NCBI RefSeq assembly: GCF_040676675.1 | Contig: NZ_JBFAPK010000044.1 | Location: forward strand, 11,435-75,434 | Source of the DNA: JBFAPK01 sp040676675 | GTDB lineage: Bacteria > Actinomycetota > Actinomycetes > Mycobacteriales > Micromonosporaceae | Reading direction: 5' to 3' | Length of the DNA stretch: 64,000 nt | Shown here: piece after piece, positions 52,629 to 60,597 of the stretch | How the letters are laid out: the number at the start of each line of letters is the position of its first letter | Position numbering within the stretch: the first letter of the stretch is position 1 | The notes under the pieces: generated by a model | Database searches by the model: none | Seen by the model: only the letters and a program-made list of their open reading frames with translations | What the model was told of the DNA's origin: nothing | Program-made: the position numbers and the translations under genes

Positions 52629-53624
52629 GTGAAGCGGCTACGGGACCGGGGCGGCCGAGACGGCGGAGGGCCGCGCTCCGCCGTCGTGGTCAACCCGGCG
52701 AAACAGACCAACATCGCGAAACTGCGACGCACCATCACCGAGACGCTGGCCTCGGCCGGCTGGCCGGAGCCGCTCTGGCTGGAGACCACGGTCGAGGATC
52801 CGGGCCAGGGCCAGACCCGGAAGGCGATCGAGGCCGGCGCCGAGGTGGTCTTCGTCTGCGGCGGCGACGGTACCGTCATGTCCTGCGTGAGCGCGGCCGT
52901 CGGTACCGACGTGGCCCTGGCGGTACTGCCCGCCGGGACCGGGAACCTGCTCGCCGCCAACCTCGGCATCTCGGGCGACCTGGCGGCCGGGATCGAGGTG
53001 GCGCTGGAACGGGGGCGCCGGCGGCTGGACGTCGGCGTCTGCGAGGGGCGCGTCTTCACCGTGATGGCCGGGATGGGCTTCGACGCGCAGCTGCTCGGCT
53101 CGACGTCGGAGACGACCAAGGCGCGCATCGGCTGGCCGGCCTACCTGCTCGGCGGCGCCCGCCACCTGCGCGACCGGCCGATGCGGGTGACGATCCGCAT
53201 CGACGACCGGCCCCCCGTACGGCGGCGCGCCCGCACCGTGCTGGTCGCCAACGTGGGCCGGTTGCAGGGCGGCATCCGGCTGTTCAACGACGCCGAGCCC
53301 GACGACGGCTACCTCGACGTGGCGGTGCTGACGCCGCGCACCCTCGGGCACTGGGTGCGGCTCTGGTGGGCGGTGCTGCGCCGGCGCCGCCGGGTACCCC
53401 GGATGGAGGTCTTCCGTGGGCGCCGAGTGGAGATCCGCAGCAACCGGGCCCAGCCCCGGGAGCTCGATGGTGACGTGATCGAGCCGGGCCGCTCGCTGGA
53501 CGTCGAGATCCAGCCGCGCGCCTTCGTGCTCTGCGTACCGCAGCCGGAGAAGGACGCGGACCTGGCGGTGGACGCCGCGGCGGTGGCGTCCCGGGCCGAG
53601 CGGCGGGTCGAGGACGCGAGGTGA
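52629..53624 (+). CDS. Diacylglycerol-kinase-family lipid kinase
   Basis: The 331-residue enzyme starts at GTG 52629. It has the catalytic-domain motif G-G-D-G-T at 78-82, A-V-L-P-A-G-T-G-N-L-L-A-A-N-L, then G-M-G-F-D-A-Q and the C-terminal L-D-G-D-V-I-E. DagK-type kinases phosphorylate diacylglycerol or related lipids at the membrane; sphingosine-like substrates are possible. Its TGA overlaps the next GTG (GTGA). Confidence 0.9.
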   Translation: MKRLRDRGGRDGGGPRSAVVVNPAKQTNIAKLRRTITETLASAGWPEPLWLETTVEDPGQGQTRKAIEAGAEVVFVCGGDGTVMSCVSAAVGTDVALAVLPAGTGNLLAANLGISGDLAAGIEVALERGRRRLDVGVCEGRVFTVMAGMGFDAQLLGSTSETTKARIGWPAYLLGGARHLRDRPMRVTIRIDDRPPVRRRARTVLVANVGRLQGGIRLFNDAEPDDGYLDVAVLTPRTLGHWVRLWWAVLRRRRRVPRMEVFRGRRVEIRSNRAQPRELDGDVIEPGRSLDVEIQPRAFVLCVPQPEKDADLAVDAAAVASRAERRVEDAR

Positions 53625-54592
53625 GCAGCACCCGGCCGGTCCCCGAGACCCGCTGCATGCACGACGACGAACTCTCGGCCGACGACGCCTGGCACACACT
53701 GCGGCGGCACGGCGGGTGGCACCTGTTCCGGGACGCGTTCGTCCGGTTCCGGTACGGCGACGGCTTCAGCCACGCGCGGGCGCTCGCCCTGCAGCTCTGC
53801 CTGGCCGTGGTGCCCTTCCTCATCGCGCTGACCGGCCTGATCAGTGACCTCGGCGCGGAGCAGGGCGGCCGGGTGGTCGCCGACACGGTGTTGGCCGTCA
53901 CCCCGGGGGCCAGCGCCGACGTCGTACGGGACCTGCTCGGCGCGGGCGAGCGCACCGAGGACCTCGGTGAGACCGCCCTCGCGCTCGGGCTGCTCACCGG
54001 TCTGGTCGCGCTGACCACCGCGATGGCGCAGATCGAGCGGGGCGCCAACCGCATCTACGGGGTGGAGCGGGACCGCCCGGTGCACCGCAAGTACCTGCGC
54101 GCGGCGATCCTGGCGCTCGGCGCGGGCGTACCGGCGCTGCTCGGCTTCCTGATCCTGGTGGGCGGCGGCCAGTTCGGCGACTCGGTGCGCCGGCACTACG
54201 GGTGGGACGACGCGGCGATCCTCGCCTGGCAGATCCTGCGCTGGCCGCTGAGCCTGGGGCTGACCGTCCTCGCGGTGGCGCTGCTCTTCCGGTACGCCCC
54301 GCGCCGGCGGCAACCGGGACTGACCTGGCTGCTCTTCGGGGCCGCCGTCGGCACCGCGCTCTGGTGGTCGGCGAGCCTGCTCCTCGCGCTGTACGTGCGG
54401 AGCAGTGGCGCCTTCGGCCAGACGTACGGCGCGCTGACGGGCATGATGGCCCTGCTGCTCTGGGCCAACGCCACCGGGGTGGCGCTGCTCGGCGGGCTCG
54501 CCTTCGCGGCCCAGCTGGAGGCGCTGCGGGTCGGCGCGCGCGAACCGGCCGAGCCGGACCGGTGGGCACCCGCGGCGGCCGAAAGCGGCTAA
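53621..54592 (+). CDS. YihY/BrkB-family inner-membrane protein
   Basis: The 323-residue protein has about six helices, with family features G-D-G-F-S-H-A-R-A-L-A-L-Q-L-C-L-A-V-V-P-F-L, I-E-R-G-A-N-R-I-Y-G-V and A-L-T-G-M-M-A-L-L-L-W-A-N-A-T-G-V-A-L-L. The old name RNase BN is not appropriate for this family. Function is unsettled, perhaps envelope lipid or peptidoglycan related. It is coupled to the lipid kinase by a GTGA overlap. Confidence 0.88.
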   Translation: MSSTRPVPETRCMHDDELSADDAWHTLRRHGGWHLFRDAFVRFRYGDGFSHARALALQLCLAVVPFLIALTGLISDLGAEQGGRVVADTVLAVTPGASADVVRDLLGAGERTEDLGETALALGLLTGLVALTTAMAQIERGANRIYGVERDRPVHRKYLRAAILALGAGVPALLGFLILVGGGQFGDSVRRHYGWDDAAILAWQILRWPLSLGLTVLAVALLFRYAPRRRQPGLTWLLFGAAVGTALWWSASLLLALYVRSSGAFGQTYGALTGMMALLLWANATGVALLGGLAFAAQLEALRVGAREPAEPDRWAPAAAESG

Positions 54593-54671
54593 CCGCCCTC
54601 CCGCCGGTCGCCGTGTATCCCGGGGACGAAGCGGGTAATGCGATCCGCCAGGCGGGAAGGAGCGTGCTGGC

Positions 54672-56291
54672 GTGACACAGCGGGCGGACCGGTACGAAGC
54701 CGGGCAGCGGCCGGGCCGGGGCGAGCCGGGGCAGCGGCCGGACCGCGACCAGACGGGGGAGCGGGCCGGCGACGCGGGGTCCGGCGTCCAGCGCGACGCC
54801 CGGTCGCGGCGCGCGCTCGAACACTTCGCCGGGCGGAGCCTGGTCGGGCTGGCGCTCGTGACCGGCGCGGGAGCGGGCTTCGGGGTGCTGCTCATGCTCG
54901 TGCGGTTCCACTGGGGCCCGCTGTACCGCCTCGACCACGACGTCGCCGCCTGGCTGAACGCGCTGGTCGCCCCGCACCACCCGGTGGTCACCGTGCTGCG
55001 GGCGATCACCGACCTCGGCGGCCGCCCCATCATGCTCTGGCTGGTCACCGTCGCGGTGGTCGGCCTGCTCATCCGCCGGCGGGGCCGGCTCGCCGTCTAC
55101 CTGATCGTCACCGGGGGCGGCGCGCTCGCGCTCGATCCGTCGCTCAAGGCGCTGGTCGGACGGCTGCGCCCGGTGGTGGACGTACCGGTGGCGCACGCGC
55201 CGGGGAACAGTTTCCCGAGTGGGCACGCCCTCGGCTCGATGGTGGCGTACGGGTCGCTGCTGCTCGTCTTCCTGCCGGTCGTACCGCCCCGGTGGCGGCG
55301 GCCGGTCACCGCGCTCGTCGCCGCGCTCGTCGTCCTGATCGGGCTGACCCGGATCGCGCTGGGCGTGCACTTCGTCTCCGACGTGCTCGCCGGCTGGCTG
55401 CTCGGGCTGGCCTGGCTGGGCGTCACCGCGTACGCCTTCCGGCTCTGGCGCGGCGAGCGCGGCCGGCCGGTGCCGGGCCTCACCGACGGCCTGGAGCCGG
55501 AGGCCGCGCCCGACATCGCGCCCGCGCCCGACGAGACGCGGCTGCTGCCGCGGCCCGGGGCCGCCGTCGCCGAGCTGGTCACCGGCTGGGTACTGATCTT
55601 CGGGCTGCTCTACGCCTTCGGGATGTTCGTCAGCTACCACGCCAAGGGCACCTTCCTGCACTCGCTGGACGTCGCGGTGCCGGCCTGGTTCGCCGAGCAC
55701 CGCACGCCGTCGCTCGACGCCGCCAGCCACTGGTGGAGCAAGGCCGGCGACACCCACGCCGTGCTCCTGGTCTCGCTGGTCTTCTGCCCGCTGGTGGTGG
55801 CCGTCTGGCGGCGCTGGCGCCCGGTGCTCTTCCTCGCCCTGGCGATGTTCGGCGAACTGGGGCTCTTCCTGGCCAGCGCGCGGGTGGTCGACCGACCCCG
55901 CCCGCCGGTCGAACACCTGGACGGCCGGCTGCCGACCGCGTCCTTCCCGTCCGGGCACATCGCCGCGACGATCTGTCTCTATCTGGCCATCGCGGTACTG
56001 GTGATGCCCCGTACCGACCGCTGGTGGCGCTGGCTCAGCGTGGTCGCCGCGGTGGTCATGCCGCTCGGGGTGGCGCTGTCCCGGATGTACCGCGGCATGC
56101 ACCACCCGACCGATCTGATGGGGGCGGTCCTGCTCGGCACCCTCTGGGTGGGGCTGCTCTGGTGGGTGGTCCGTCCGAACGCCGACCTCGACACCGGCAA
56201 CCGGCCCCGGATCGGGTCCGGCGGACCGGAGAGCCTCGACGACGAGCTGGCCGCGGCGGCGTCCGGCGGTGATCGGCGGGACCGGGCCTGA
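54672..56291 (+). CDS. Double-PAP2 membrane phosphatase
   Basis: The 539-residue protein carries two complete PAP2 domains. Domain one has K-A-L-V-G-R-L-R-P, S-F-P-S-G-H and R-I-A-L-G-V-H-F-V-S-D. Domain two has A-R-V-V-D-R-P-R-P, S-F-P-S-G-H and S-R-M-Y-R-G-M-H-H-P-T-D. Each catalytic site (KxxxxxxRP, PSGH, SRxxxxxHxxxD) is nearly intact, with Asp-Arg replacing Lys in the second first motif. Such enzymes dephosphorylate phosphatidate or prenyl diphosphates outside the membrane. It pairs functionally with the lipid kinase two genes upstream. Start GTG 54672. Confidence 0.9.
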   Translation: MTQRADRYEAGQRPGRGEPGQRPDRDQTGERAGDAGSGVQRDARSRRALEHFAGRSLVGLALVTGAGAGFGVLLMLVRFHWGPLYRLDHDVAAWLNALVAPHHPVVTVLRAITDLGGRPIMLWLVTVAVVGLLIRRRGRLAVYLIVTGGGALALDPSLKALVGRLRPVVDVPVAHAPGNSFPSGHALGSMVAYGSLLLVFLPVVPPRWRRPVTALVAALVVLIGLTRIALGVHFVSDVLAGWLLGLAWLGVTAYAFRLWRGERGRPVPGLTDGLEPEAAPDIAPAPDETRLLPRPGAAVAELVTGWVLIFGLLYAFGMFVSYHAKGTFLHSLDVAVPAWFAEHRTPSLDAASHWWSKAGDTHAVLLVSLVFCPLVVAVWRRWRPVLFLALAMFGELGLFLASARVVDRPRPPVEHLDGRLPTASFPSGHIAATICLYLAIAVLVMPRTDRWWRWLSVVAAVVMPLGVALSRMYRGMHHPTDLMGAVLLGTLWVGLLWWVVRPNADLDTGNRPRIGSGGPESLDDELAAAASGGDRRDRA

Positions 56292-56314
56292 GGGGCAGGG
56301 CTTAAGGTGGCCGT

Positions 56315-56920
56315 ATGAGCGCCGGTCCGTACGAGCCACCCCTTCCGGTACCCGCCCGGGGGCACACCCCACTGCTGCGCCGGGTGATCGGCGCCGTGTT
56401 GCGCCGGATCCGGCTCGACCAGGGCCGGACGCTGCGCGACGTCGCCCGCGCCGCGGACATCTCCGTGCCGTACCTCTCCGAGCTGGAGCGGGGGCGCAAG
56501 GAGCCGTCCTCGGAGGTGCTGGCGGCGATCTGCCGGGCACTGGGCCTGCACCTGGCCGACCTGCTGGACGAGGTGCGCAAGGAGATCGTCCGGCTCGCCC
56601 CGGTCGCGCCGGTCCGCCGCGCGCCCACCCTGTCGGGACGCCCCGGACGGCCGTCCGGCTGGAACGCCACGCTCCGGGCCCCCGGCGGTACCGGTCCGGC
56701 CCGCCGGCGTTCCCCGTCGGGGCGGCGCCGCGCGCGTACGCTCTCCGGGCTGCCGTACCGGCCCTGGTCTGCCTCGCCGATCCGGCTGATCGGGACCCGG
56801 TCGCGCGCGTTGCCGCAGCCGTACGCCCTGGTTGCGCTGTCAGCAGATTTCCCGACAGCAGAATGCGCGGCCCGATGGGCACCGGTGGGGGGAAGCTTCA
56901 CGGGCCGGTTCCCCGGGTGA
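56315..56920 (+). CDS. XRE-family regulator, ClgR/PopR-like
   Basis: The 201-residue protein has a conserved N-terminal helix-turn-helix (L-L-R-R-V-I-G-A-V-L-R-R-I-R-L, T-L-R-D-V-A-R-A-A-D-I-S-V-P-Y-L-S-E-L-E-R-G-R-K-E-P-S-S-E-V-L-A-A-I-C-R-A-L-G). This strongly resembles ClgR-type activators of clp genes. After about residue 100 it becomes Arg/Pro-rich and shows no recognisable domain. The clpP gene starts 37 bases after its stop. The tail may overlap the clpP promoter. Confidence 0.85.
   Translation: MSAGPYEPPLPVPARGHTPLLRRVIGAVLRRIRLDQGRTLRDVARAADISVPYLSELERGRKEPSSEVLAAICRALGLHLADLLDEVRKEIVRLAPVAPVRRAPTLSGRPGRPSGWNATLRAPGGTGPARRRSPSGRRRARTLSGLPYRPWSASPIRLIGTRSRALPQPYALVALSADFPTAECAARWAPVGGSFTGRFPG
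56839..56862. promoter_or_regulatory. GWCAGCAGA direct repeat upstream of clpP
   Basis: GTCAGCAGA (56839-56847) and GACAGCAGA (56854-56862) repeat 15 bases apart, in phase with one and a half helical turns. They lie inside the low-complexity tail of the XRE gene, about 100 bases before clpP. Candidate activator site, tentative. Confidence 0.35.
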
Positions 56921-56957
56921 GCCCTCGCCCGCCGGCCAGCACGACGGGAGGCGGGAG

Positions 56958-57566
56958 ATGAACAGATCAACGGTCTGGATGCGCGCGGAGGGACAGCCGT
57001 CCTTCGGTGACCAGGTCTACGAGCGGCTGCTCCAGAAGCGGATCGTCTTCCTCGGTACCGAGGTCGACGACTCCTCGGCGAACACCATCTGCGCGCAGAT
57101 GCTGCTGCTCGCCGCGGCCGATCCCGACCTGGATATCCAGCTCTACATCAACTCGCCCGGCGGTTCGATCAGCGCCGGGTTGGCCGTCTACGACACCATG
57201 CGGTTCATCAAGAACGACGTCTCGACGATCGCGATGGGTCTCGCCGGCTCGATGGGCCAGTTCCTGCTCACCGCCGGTACCCCGGGCAAGCGGTACGCGC
57301 TGCCGCACGCCCGGATCCTGATGCACCAGCTCGCCGGCGGCTTCGGCGGTACGGCCGCGGACATCGCCATCCAGGCGGAGAACATGCTGCACGTCAAGCA
57401 GACAGTGAACGAGCTGCAGGCACAGCACAGCGGACACACGGTCGAGGAGATCCTCCGGGACTCGGACCGGGACCGCTGGTTCACCGCCGAGCAGGCCCGC
57501 GAATACGGGCTGATCGACCACGTGATCGCCACGGCGGCGGAGGTCGAGCCGAGCCTGGTGGGTTGA
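56958..57566 (+). CDS. clpP: ClpP-family serine peptidase
   Basis: The 202-residue protein has the full catalytic triad: Ser98 in L-A-G-S-M-G-Q-F, His123 in L-M-H-Q-L and Asp172 in D-R-D-R-W-F. It also has N-S-P-G-G-S-I-S-A-G and E-Y-G-L-I-D. ATG 56958 gives a short N-terminal extension. Only one clpP is here, not the usual pair, and no clpX or clpC; partners must be elsewhere. Behind a ClgR/PopR-like gene it resembles the stress-induced second ClpP set of Streptomyces. Confidence 0.93.
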   Translation: MNRSTVWMRAEGQPSFGDQVYERLLQKRIVFLGTEVDDSSANTICAQMLLLAAADPDLDIQLYINSPGGSISAGLAVYDTMRFIKNDVSTIAMGLAGSMGQFLLTAGTPGKRYALPHARILMHQLAGGFGGTAADIAIQAENMLHVKQTVNELQAQHSGHTVEEILRDSDRDRWFTAEQAREYGLIDHVIATAAEVEPSLVG

Positions 57567-57626
57567 CCCGACCGCCCGGCGTGAGCGCGTCCGGGCGGCT
57601 GGTGGCCGGCGGCTACAGTCTGTCGC

Positions 57627-58853
57627 GTGACCGCTGAGCATGATCGGGGGGCGGCGCACCCGGCACCGCCGTCCGGCAGCACGCCGCCCGGGCGACCGAC
57701 CCTGCGACCGCCGGCCCCGGAGCCGGTCGCCGCGGTCGCACCGCCCGTTGACCTGGTCGCGCCGGCCGCTGCCGTGGTCGCGCCGGCCGCTGGCGCCGTG
57801 TCGTCGCCGAGGCGCGCGGCCGTGCCGGCGCCGGGCGTACCGGTCGCGGTACCGAGCCGGGCCCAGGCCGAGGCACGGGCCCAGGCCCAGGCGCGGGGCT
57901 GGGCGCGGCCACGGCGGCGGAGGGCGTCGCGCCGGGACGAACCGCAGCTGCCGGCCTGGCTCGCGTACCCGGTACGCGCCGTCGCGCTCGTCGTCGTCCT
58001 GCCGCTGCGGCTGCTCTGGGAGGCCGCCCGGCTGCTCGTGCGGTTCCTGTCGCGGTACGTCTTCGCTCCACTGTGGTGGCTGACGGACCGGTGCCTGCTC
58101 CGGCCGAGCGTCTGGCTGGTCACCCGGGTGCTCGTACCCACGCTCGTCTGGACGGTACGGAACCTGCTGGTGGCGCCCGTCGTCTGGGTCGTGCGGTACC
58201 TGCTGGTCATCCCGCTGACCTGGCTGGCGCGCTACCTGCTGATCATTCCGCTGACCTGGCTGGCGCGCTACCTGCTGATCATTCCGCTCTCCTGGTTGGC
58301 GTCGGCCCTCGCGCCGGCACTGCGGCTGGTGGGTCGCGCGCTCGCCACCCTGGGGCGGTGGATCGGGTCGGCGCTGCGGGCCGTCGCCATGGGGATCTGG
58401 GCGGTGGTCGCCTTCGTCGGGCGGCTCCTCGGCACCGGGCTGCGCTACGCGTACCGGGGCGTGGCGGCCGTGGTGGTCGCCGGTTACCGCTACCTGCTGC
58501 GCCCGATCGGGCTGGCCGTCGCGTGGTTGTGGCGGCACACGGCGGTGCCGTTCGGGCACGCGCTGGCGTGGTTGTGGCGGCACACGGCGGTGCCGTTCGG
58601 GCACGCGCTGGTCTGGGCGTGGCGGCACACGGCGGTACCGCTGGGTCGCGCGATCGTCTGGCTCTGGCGGCACACCGTCGTGCCGTTGGCGCGCGGGGTC
58701 GCCTGGCTCTGGCGGTACACGGTGGTGGCGCCGATCCGCTGGGTCGGCCGCTCGGTGCTCGCGCCGACCGGGCGCTGGCTGCGGGAGGCGGTCTTCCGTC
58801 CGGCGGCCGGGACCGTCCGCGCGGTGCTCGCCGCGGTCGGACTCCGCTCCTGA
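57627..58853 (+). CDS. Repeat-built membrane protein, unknown function
   Basis: The 408-residue protein starts at GTG 57627. It has an Ala/Pro/Val-rich cytosolic head (about 100 residues) with an Arg cluster, then a hydrophobic array built from two tandem repeats. One is a 12-residue unit R-Y-L-L-I-I-P-L-T-W-L-A, three copies. The other is a 15-residue unit W-L-W-R-H-T-A-V-P-F-G-H-A-L-A, about five copies. Trp, Arg and His recur every 12-15 residues, so each unit could be one short membrane-associated helix. No enzyme motif is present. It lies alone 60 bases after clpP. Confidence 0.75.
   Translation: MTAEHDRGAAHPAPPSGSTPPGRPTLRPPAPEPVAAVAPPVDLVAPAAAVVAPAAGAVSSPRRAAVPAPGVPVAVPSRAQAEARAQAQARGWARPRRRRASRRDEPQLPAWLAYPVRAVALVVVLPLRLLWEAARLLVRFLSRYVFAPLWWLTDRCLLRPSVWLVTRVLVPTLVWTVRNLLVAPVVWVVRYLLVIPLTWLARYLLIIPLTWLARYLLIIPLSWLASALAPALRLVGRALATLGRWIGSALRAVAMGIWAVVAFVGRLLGTGLRYAYRGVAAVVVAGYRYLLRPIGLAVAWLWRHTAVPFGHALAWLWRHTAVPFGHALVWAWRHTAVPLGRAIVWLWRHTVVPLARGVAWLWRYTVVAPIRWVGRSVLAPTGRWLREAVFRPAAGTVRAVLAAVGLRS
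58215..58286 (+). repeat. Perfect 36-bp tandem duplication inside the repeat membrane gene
   Basis: 58215-58250 and 58251-58286 are identical 36-base units; a diverged third copy precedes them. The repeat keeps the reading frame and encodes the 12-residue R-Y-L-L-I-I-P-L-T-W-L-A unit. Confidence 0.9.
58521..58745 (+). repeat. Five 45-bp tandem units inside the repeat membrane gene
   Basis: Units start at 58521, 58566, 58611, 58656 and 58701. The first two are identical over 45 bases; the others diverge progressively. Each encodes a W-L-W-R-H-T-A-V-P-type 15-residue unit. Confidence 0.9.
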
Positions 58854-58989
58854 GCGGGGACGCGCACCGGACGGCGGGAATCGCCTCCGGCGCGGGACGC
58901 GCTCCGCGCGGCGCTCGGTCGCCACTCGTGACCGCGCCCGCGCCCGGTCCCGACCGCGCCGCCGGTCCCGTCGCACCCCGCCGTACGGG

Positions 58990-59109
58990 TCAGAGGATCA
59001 CGTTGACCAGGACGGTGAGCAGGATCGAGCCGATGATCGAGACCAGGATCATCAGCAGGCAGCCAAGCCCGCCGCCGAGCGGGCGGATTTCCACGTTGCC
59101 GAAGCGCAT
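58990..59109 (-). CDS. 39-residue small membrane protein
   Basis: ATG 59109 gives M-R-F-G-N-V-E-I-R-P-L-G-G-G-L-G-C-L-L-M, followed by one membrane helix ending V-L-V-N-V-I-L. The I-R-P-x-G-G-G-L-G-C-L-L-M pattern is one I associate with a widespread actinobacterial small protein of unknown role. It starts 4 bases after the F420 oxidoreductase stop, so both share a transcript. Confidence 0.7.
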   Translation of the reverse strand: MRFGNVEIRPLGGGLGCLLMILVSIIGSILLTVLVNVIL

Positions 59110-59113
59110 GGCC

Positions 59114-60076
59114 TCAGAGTTCCCGTAGCCGAGGAAGGAATTCGTCCCGCGCCCAGTCGAGGAAGAGCGGCTGGGTCGGGCCACCGATCTGCACCACCGC
59201 GACGTGCGTGAAGCCGGCGTCCACGTACCGCTTGAACGCGGCGACGTGCGCCTCCGGGTCCGGCCCGCACGGGATGCCCTGCGCGACGTCCTCCACGTGC
59301 GTCTGCCGGGTCGCGGAGGCGAACGCGTCGGGGTCGGGGAGGTTGGCGTTGACCGGCCAGCCCAGCCCGAACCACCGGAACTGGTCGTACGCGATCTTGC
59401 GACACTCGTCCTCGTCCGGGCCGTAGCAGATCATCACCTGCCCGTACCGCGGCTTGCCCGCGCCGCCGCGCTCGTCGAAGACCCGCAGCAGCTTCTCGTC
59501 CGGCTCGGTGGCGATGAGGCCGTCGGCGTACTCGGCGGCGAGGTCGCAGGAGGACGGTCCGGAGGCGGCCACGGCCATCGGCACCCGCTGCTCCGGGCGG
59601 TCCCAGAGGTACGCCTCCGGCACCTCGAAGTAGTCGCCGGTGTAGCTGATGGTCTGCCCGTCGAGCAGCGGACGGATGATCTGGAGCGCCTCCTCCAGCA
59701 TCTCGTGCCGCTGCTGGACGTGCGGCCAGCCGCCGACCACGTGCTCGTTCAGGTTCTCTCCGGCGCCGAGGCCGAGGGTGAAGCGGCCGTCGCTGAGCAG
59801 GCCGACGGTGGCGGCCTTCTGCGCGACCACGGCCGGGTGGTAGCGGCGGGTGGGGCAGGTCACGAACGACATCAGCTCCACCCGGGAGGTGGCCTGGGCT
59901 ACGGCACCGAGCACCGACCAGGCGTACGGGGAGTGGCCCTGCGCGTCCAGCCAGGGGTAGTAGTGGTCGGAGGCGACGAGTTGGTCGAAGCCCGCGTCCT
60001 CGGCGCGGATGGCGTAGTCGACGAGTTCCTTGGGTCCGCTCTGCTCGCCCATCAGCGTGTAGCCCACCGCGACCAC
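59114..60076 (-). CDS. F420-dependent LLM oxidoreductase, F420-G6PDH-like subfamily
   Basis: The 320-residue luciferase-fold protein starts at GTG 60076. It has V-A-S-D-H-Y-Y-P-W, T-C-P-T-R-R-Y-H-P-A-V-V-A-Q-K-A-A-T and L-G-L-G-A-G-E-N-L-N-E-H-V-V-G-G-W-P. This matches the TIGR03557 group that includes F420-dependent glucose-6-phosphate dehydrogenase-like enzymes. It should reduce or oxidise a small substrate with F420; the true substrate is unknown. Confidence 0.87.
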   Translation of the reverse strand: MVAVGYTLMGEQSGPKELVDYAIRAEDAGFDQLVASDHYYPWLDAQGHSPYAWSVLGAVAQATSRVELMSFVTCPTRRYHPAVVAQKAATVGLLSDGRFTLGLGAGENLNEHVVGGWPHVQQRHEMLEEALQIIRPLLDGQTISYTGDYFEVPEAYLWDRPEQRVPMAVAASGPSSCDLAAEYADGLIATEPDEKLLRVFDERGGAGKPRYGQVMICYGPDEDECRKIAYDQFRWFGLGWPVNANLPDPDAFASATRQTHVEDVAQGIPCGPDPEAHVAAFKRYVDAGFTHVAVVQIGGPTQPLFLDWARDEFLPRLREL

Positions 60077-60377
60077 CGTGCTCCCCTTCCCACCCCGGCC
60101 CGTTCCGCCGTGGCTTCGTCGTCCGGTCCGATCGTCGTGAAGTACCCCCGATCCGGTCGGTGAACCACGATCGGCCGATCCGGTCGAAAAGCCGTCGCTA
60201 GATCAACGCAAATACATAGAAAGTGTGGCTATTCCCCGCGTGGTAGCCACAGTTTCTCGGTATTTGTCGCTCAAGCTAATCTCGCCCGGGCTGCGCACCC
60301 CGGCAACCGGGCGCCGAGGGAGAGCGCGGGGTCCGGCGCCGTCGGAGTCGGGAACGGGCACCGGGAAAGTGACGTTC
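60077..60377. promoter_or_regulatory. A+T-richer divergent region with a long imperfect inverted repeat
   Basis: This part of the 521-base gap holds a 23-base inverted repeat (60209-60231 and 60244-60266, 12-base loop). The arms share CAAATAC, GAAA and GTGGCTA, with five mismatches. It is far from both gene ends, so it is more likely an operator or a mobile remnant than a terminator. No gene is seen here. Confidence 0.55.
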
Positions 60378-60427
60378 TTGACTATCTGCCGGTAGTGGGA
60401 CTAGTCTCTCTTGCTTAACCGGTTAAG
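60378..60427 (+). promoter_or_regulatory. Promoter and LacI-type operator of the M1 peptidase
   Basis: TTGACT (60378-60383) and TAGTCT (60402-60407) are spaced 18 bases as a sigma-70-like promoter. The perfect palindrome CTTAACCGGTTAAG (60414-60427) begins near the expected transcription start. A central CCGG with A+T flanks is typical of LacI-family operators. Confidence 0.6.
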
Positions 60428-60597
60428 GGTTGGCCGGGGATCATCCTGTGGTGGGGATGACAGGCGCCCGACGCGGTCCGGTGGTCCGCCGCCGGCCGCG
60501 CGGGCGCCGTGTCCCGCGGTCCGCCGGTTCGCCCGGCGCGCGCAATCGGGCGCCGGCCCTCCCGCCGGTACGCCCACTGGCACTACGGTGTCGAGCC

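Noticed and set aside
53994..56882. 962-residue minus-strand frame opposite the PAP2 gene
   Set aside because: Low-complexity Arg/Gln/Pro composition and full overlap with clear lipid-phosphatase and YihY genes on the plus strand.
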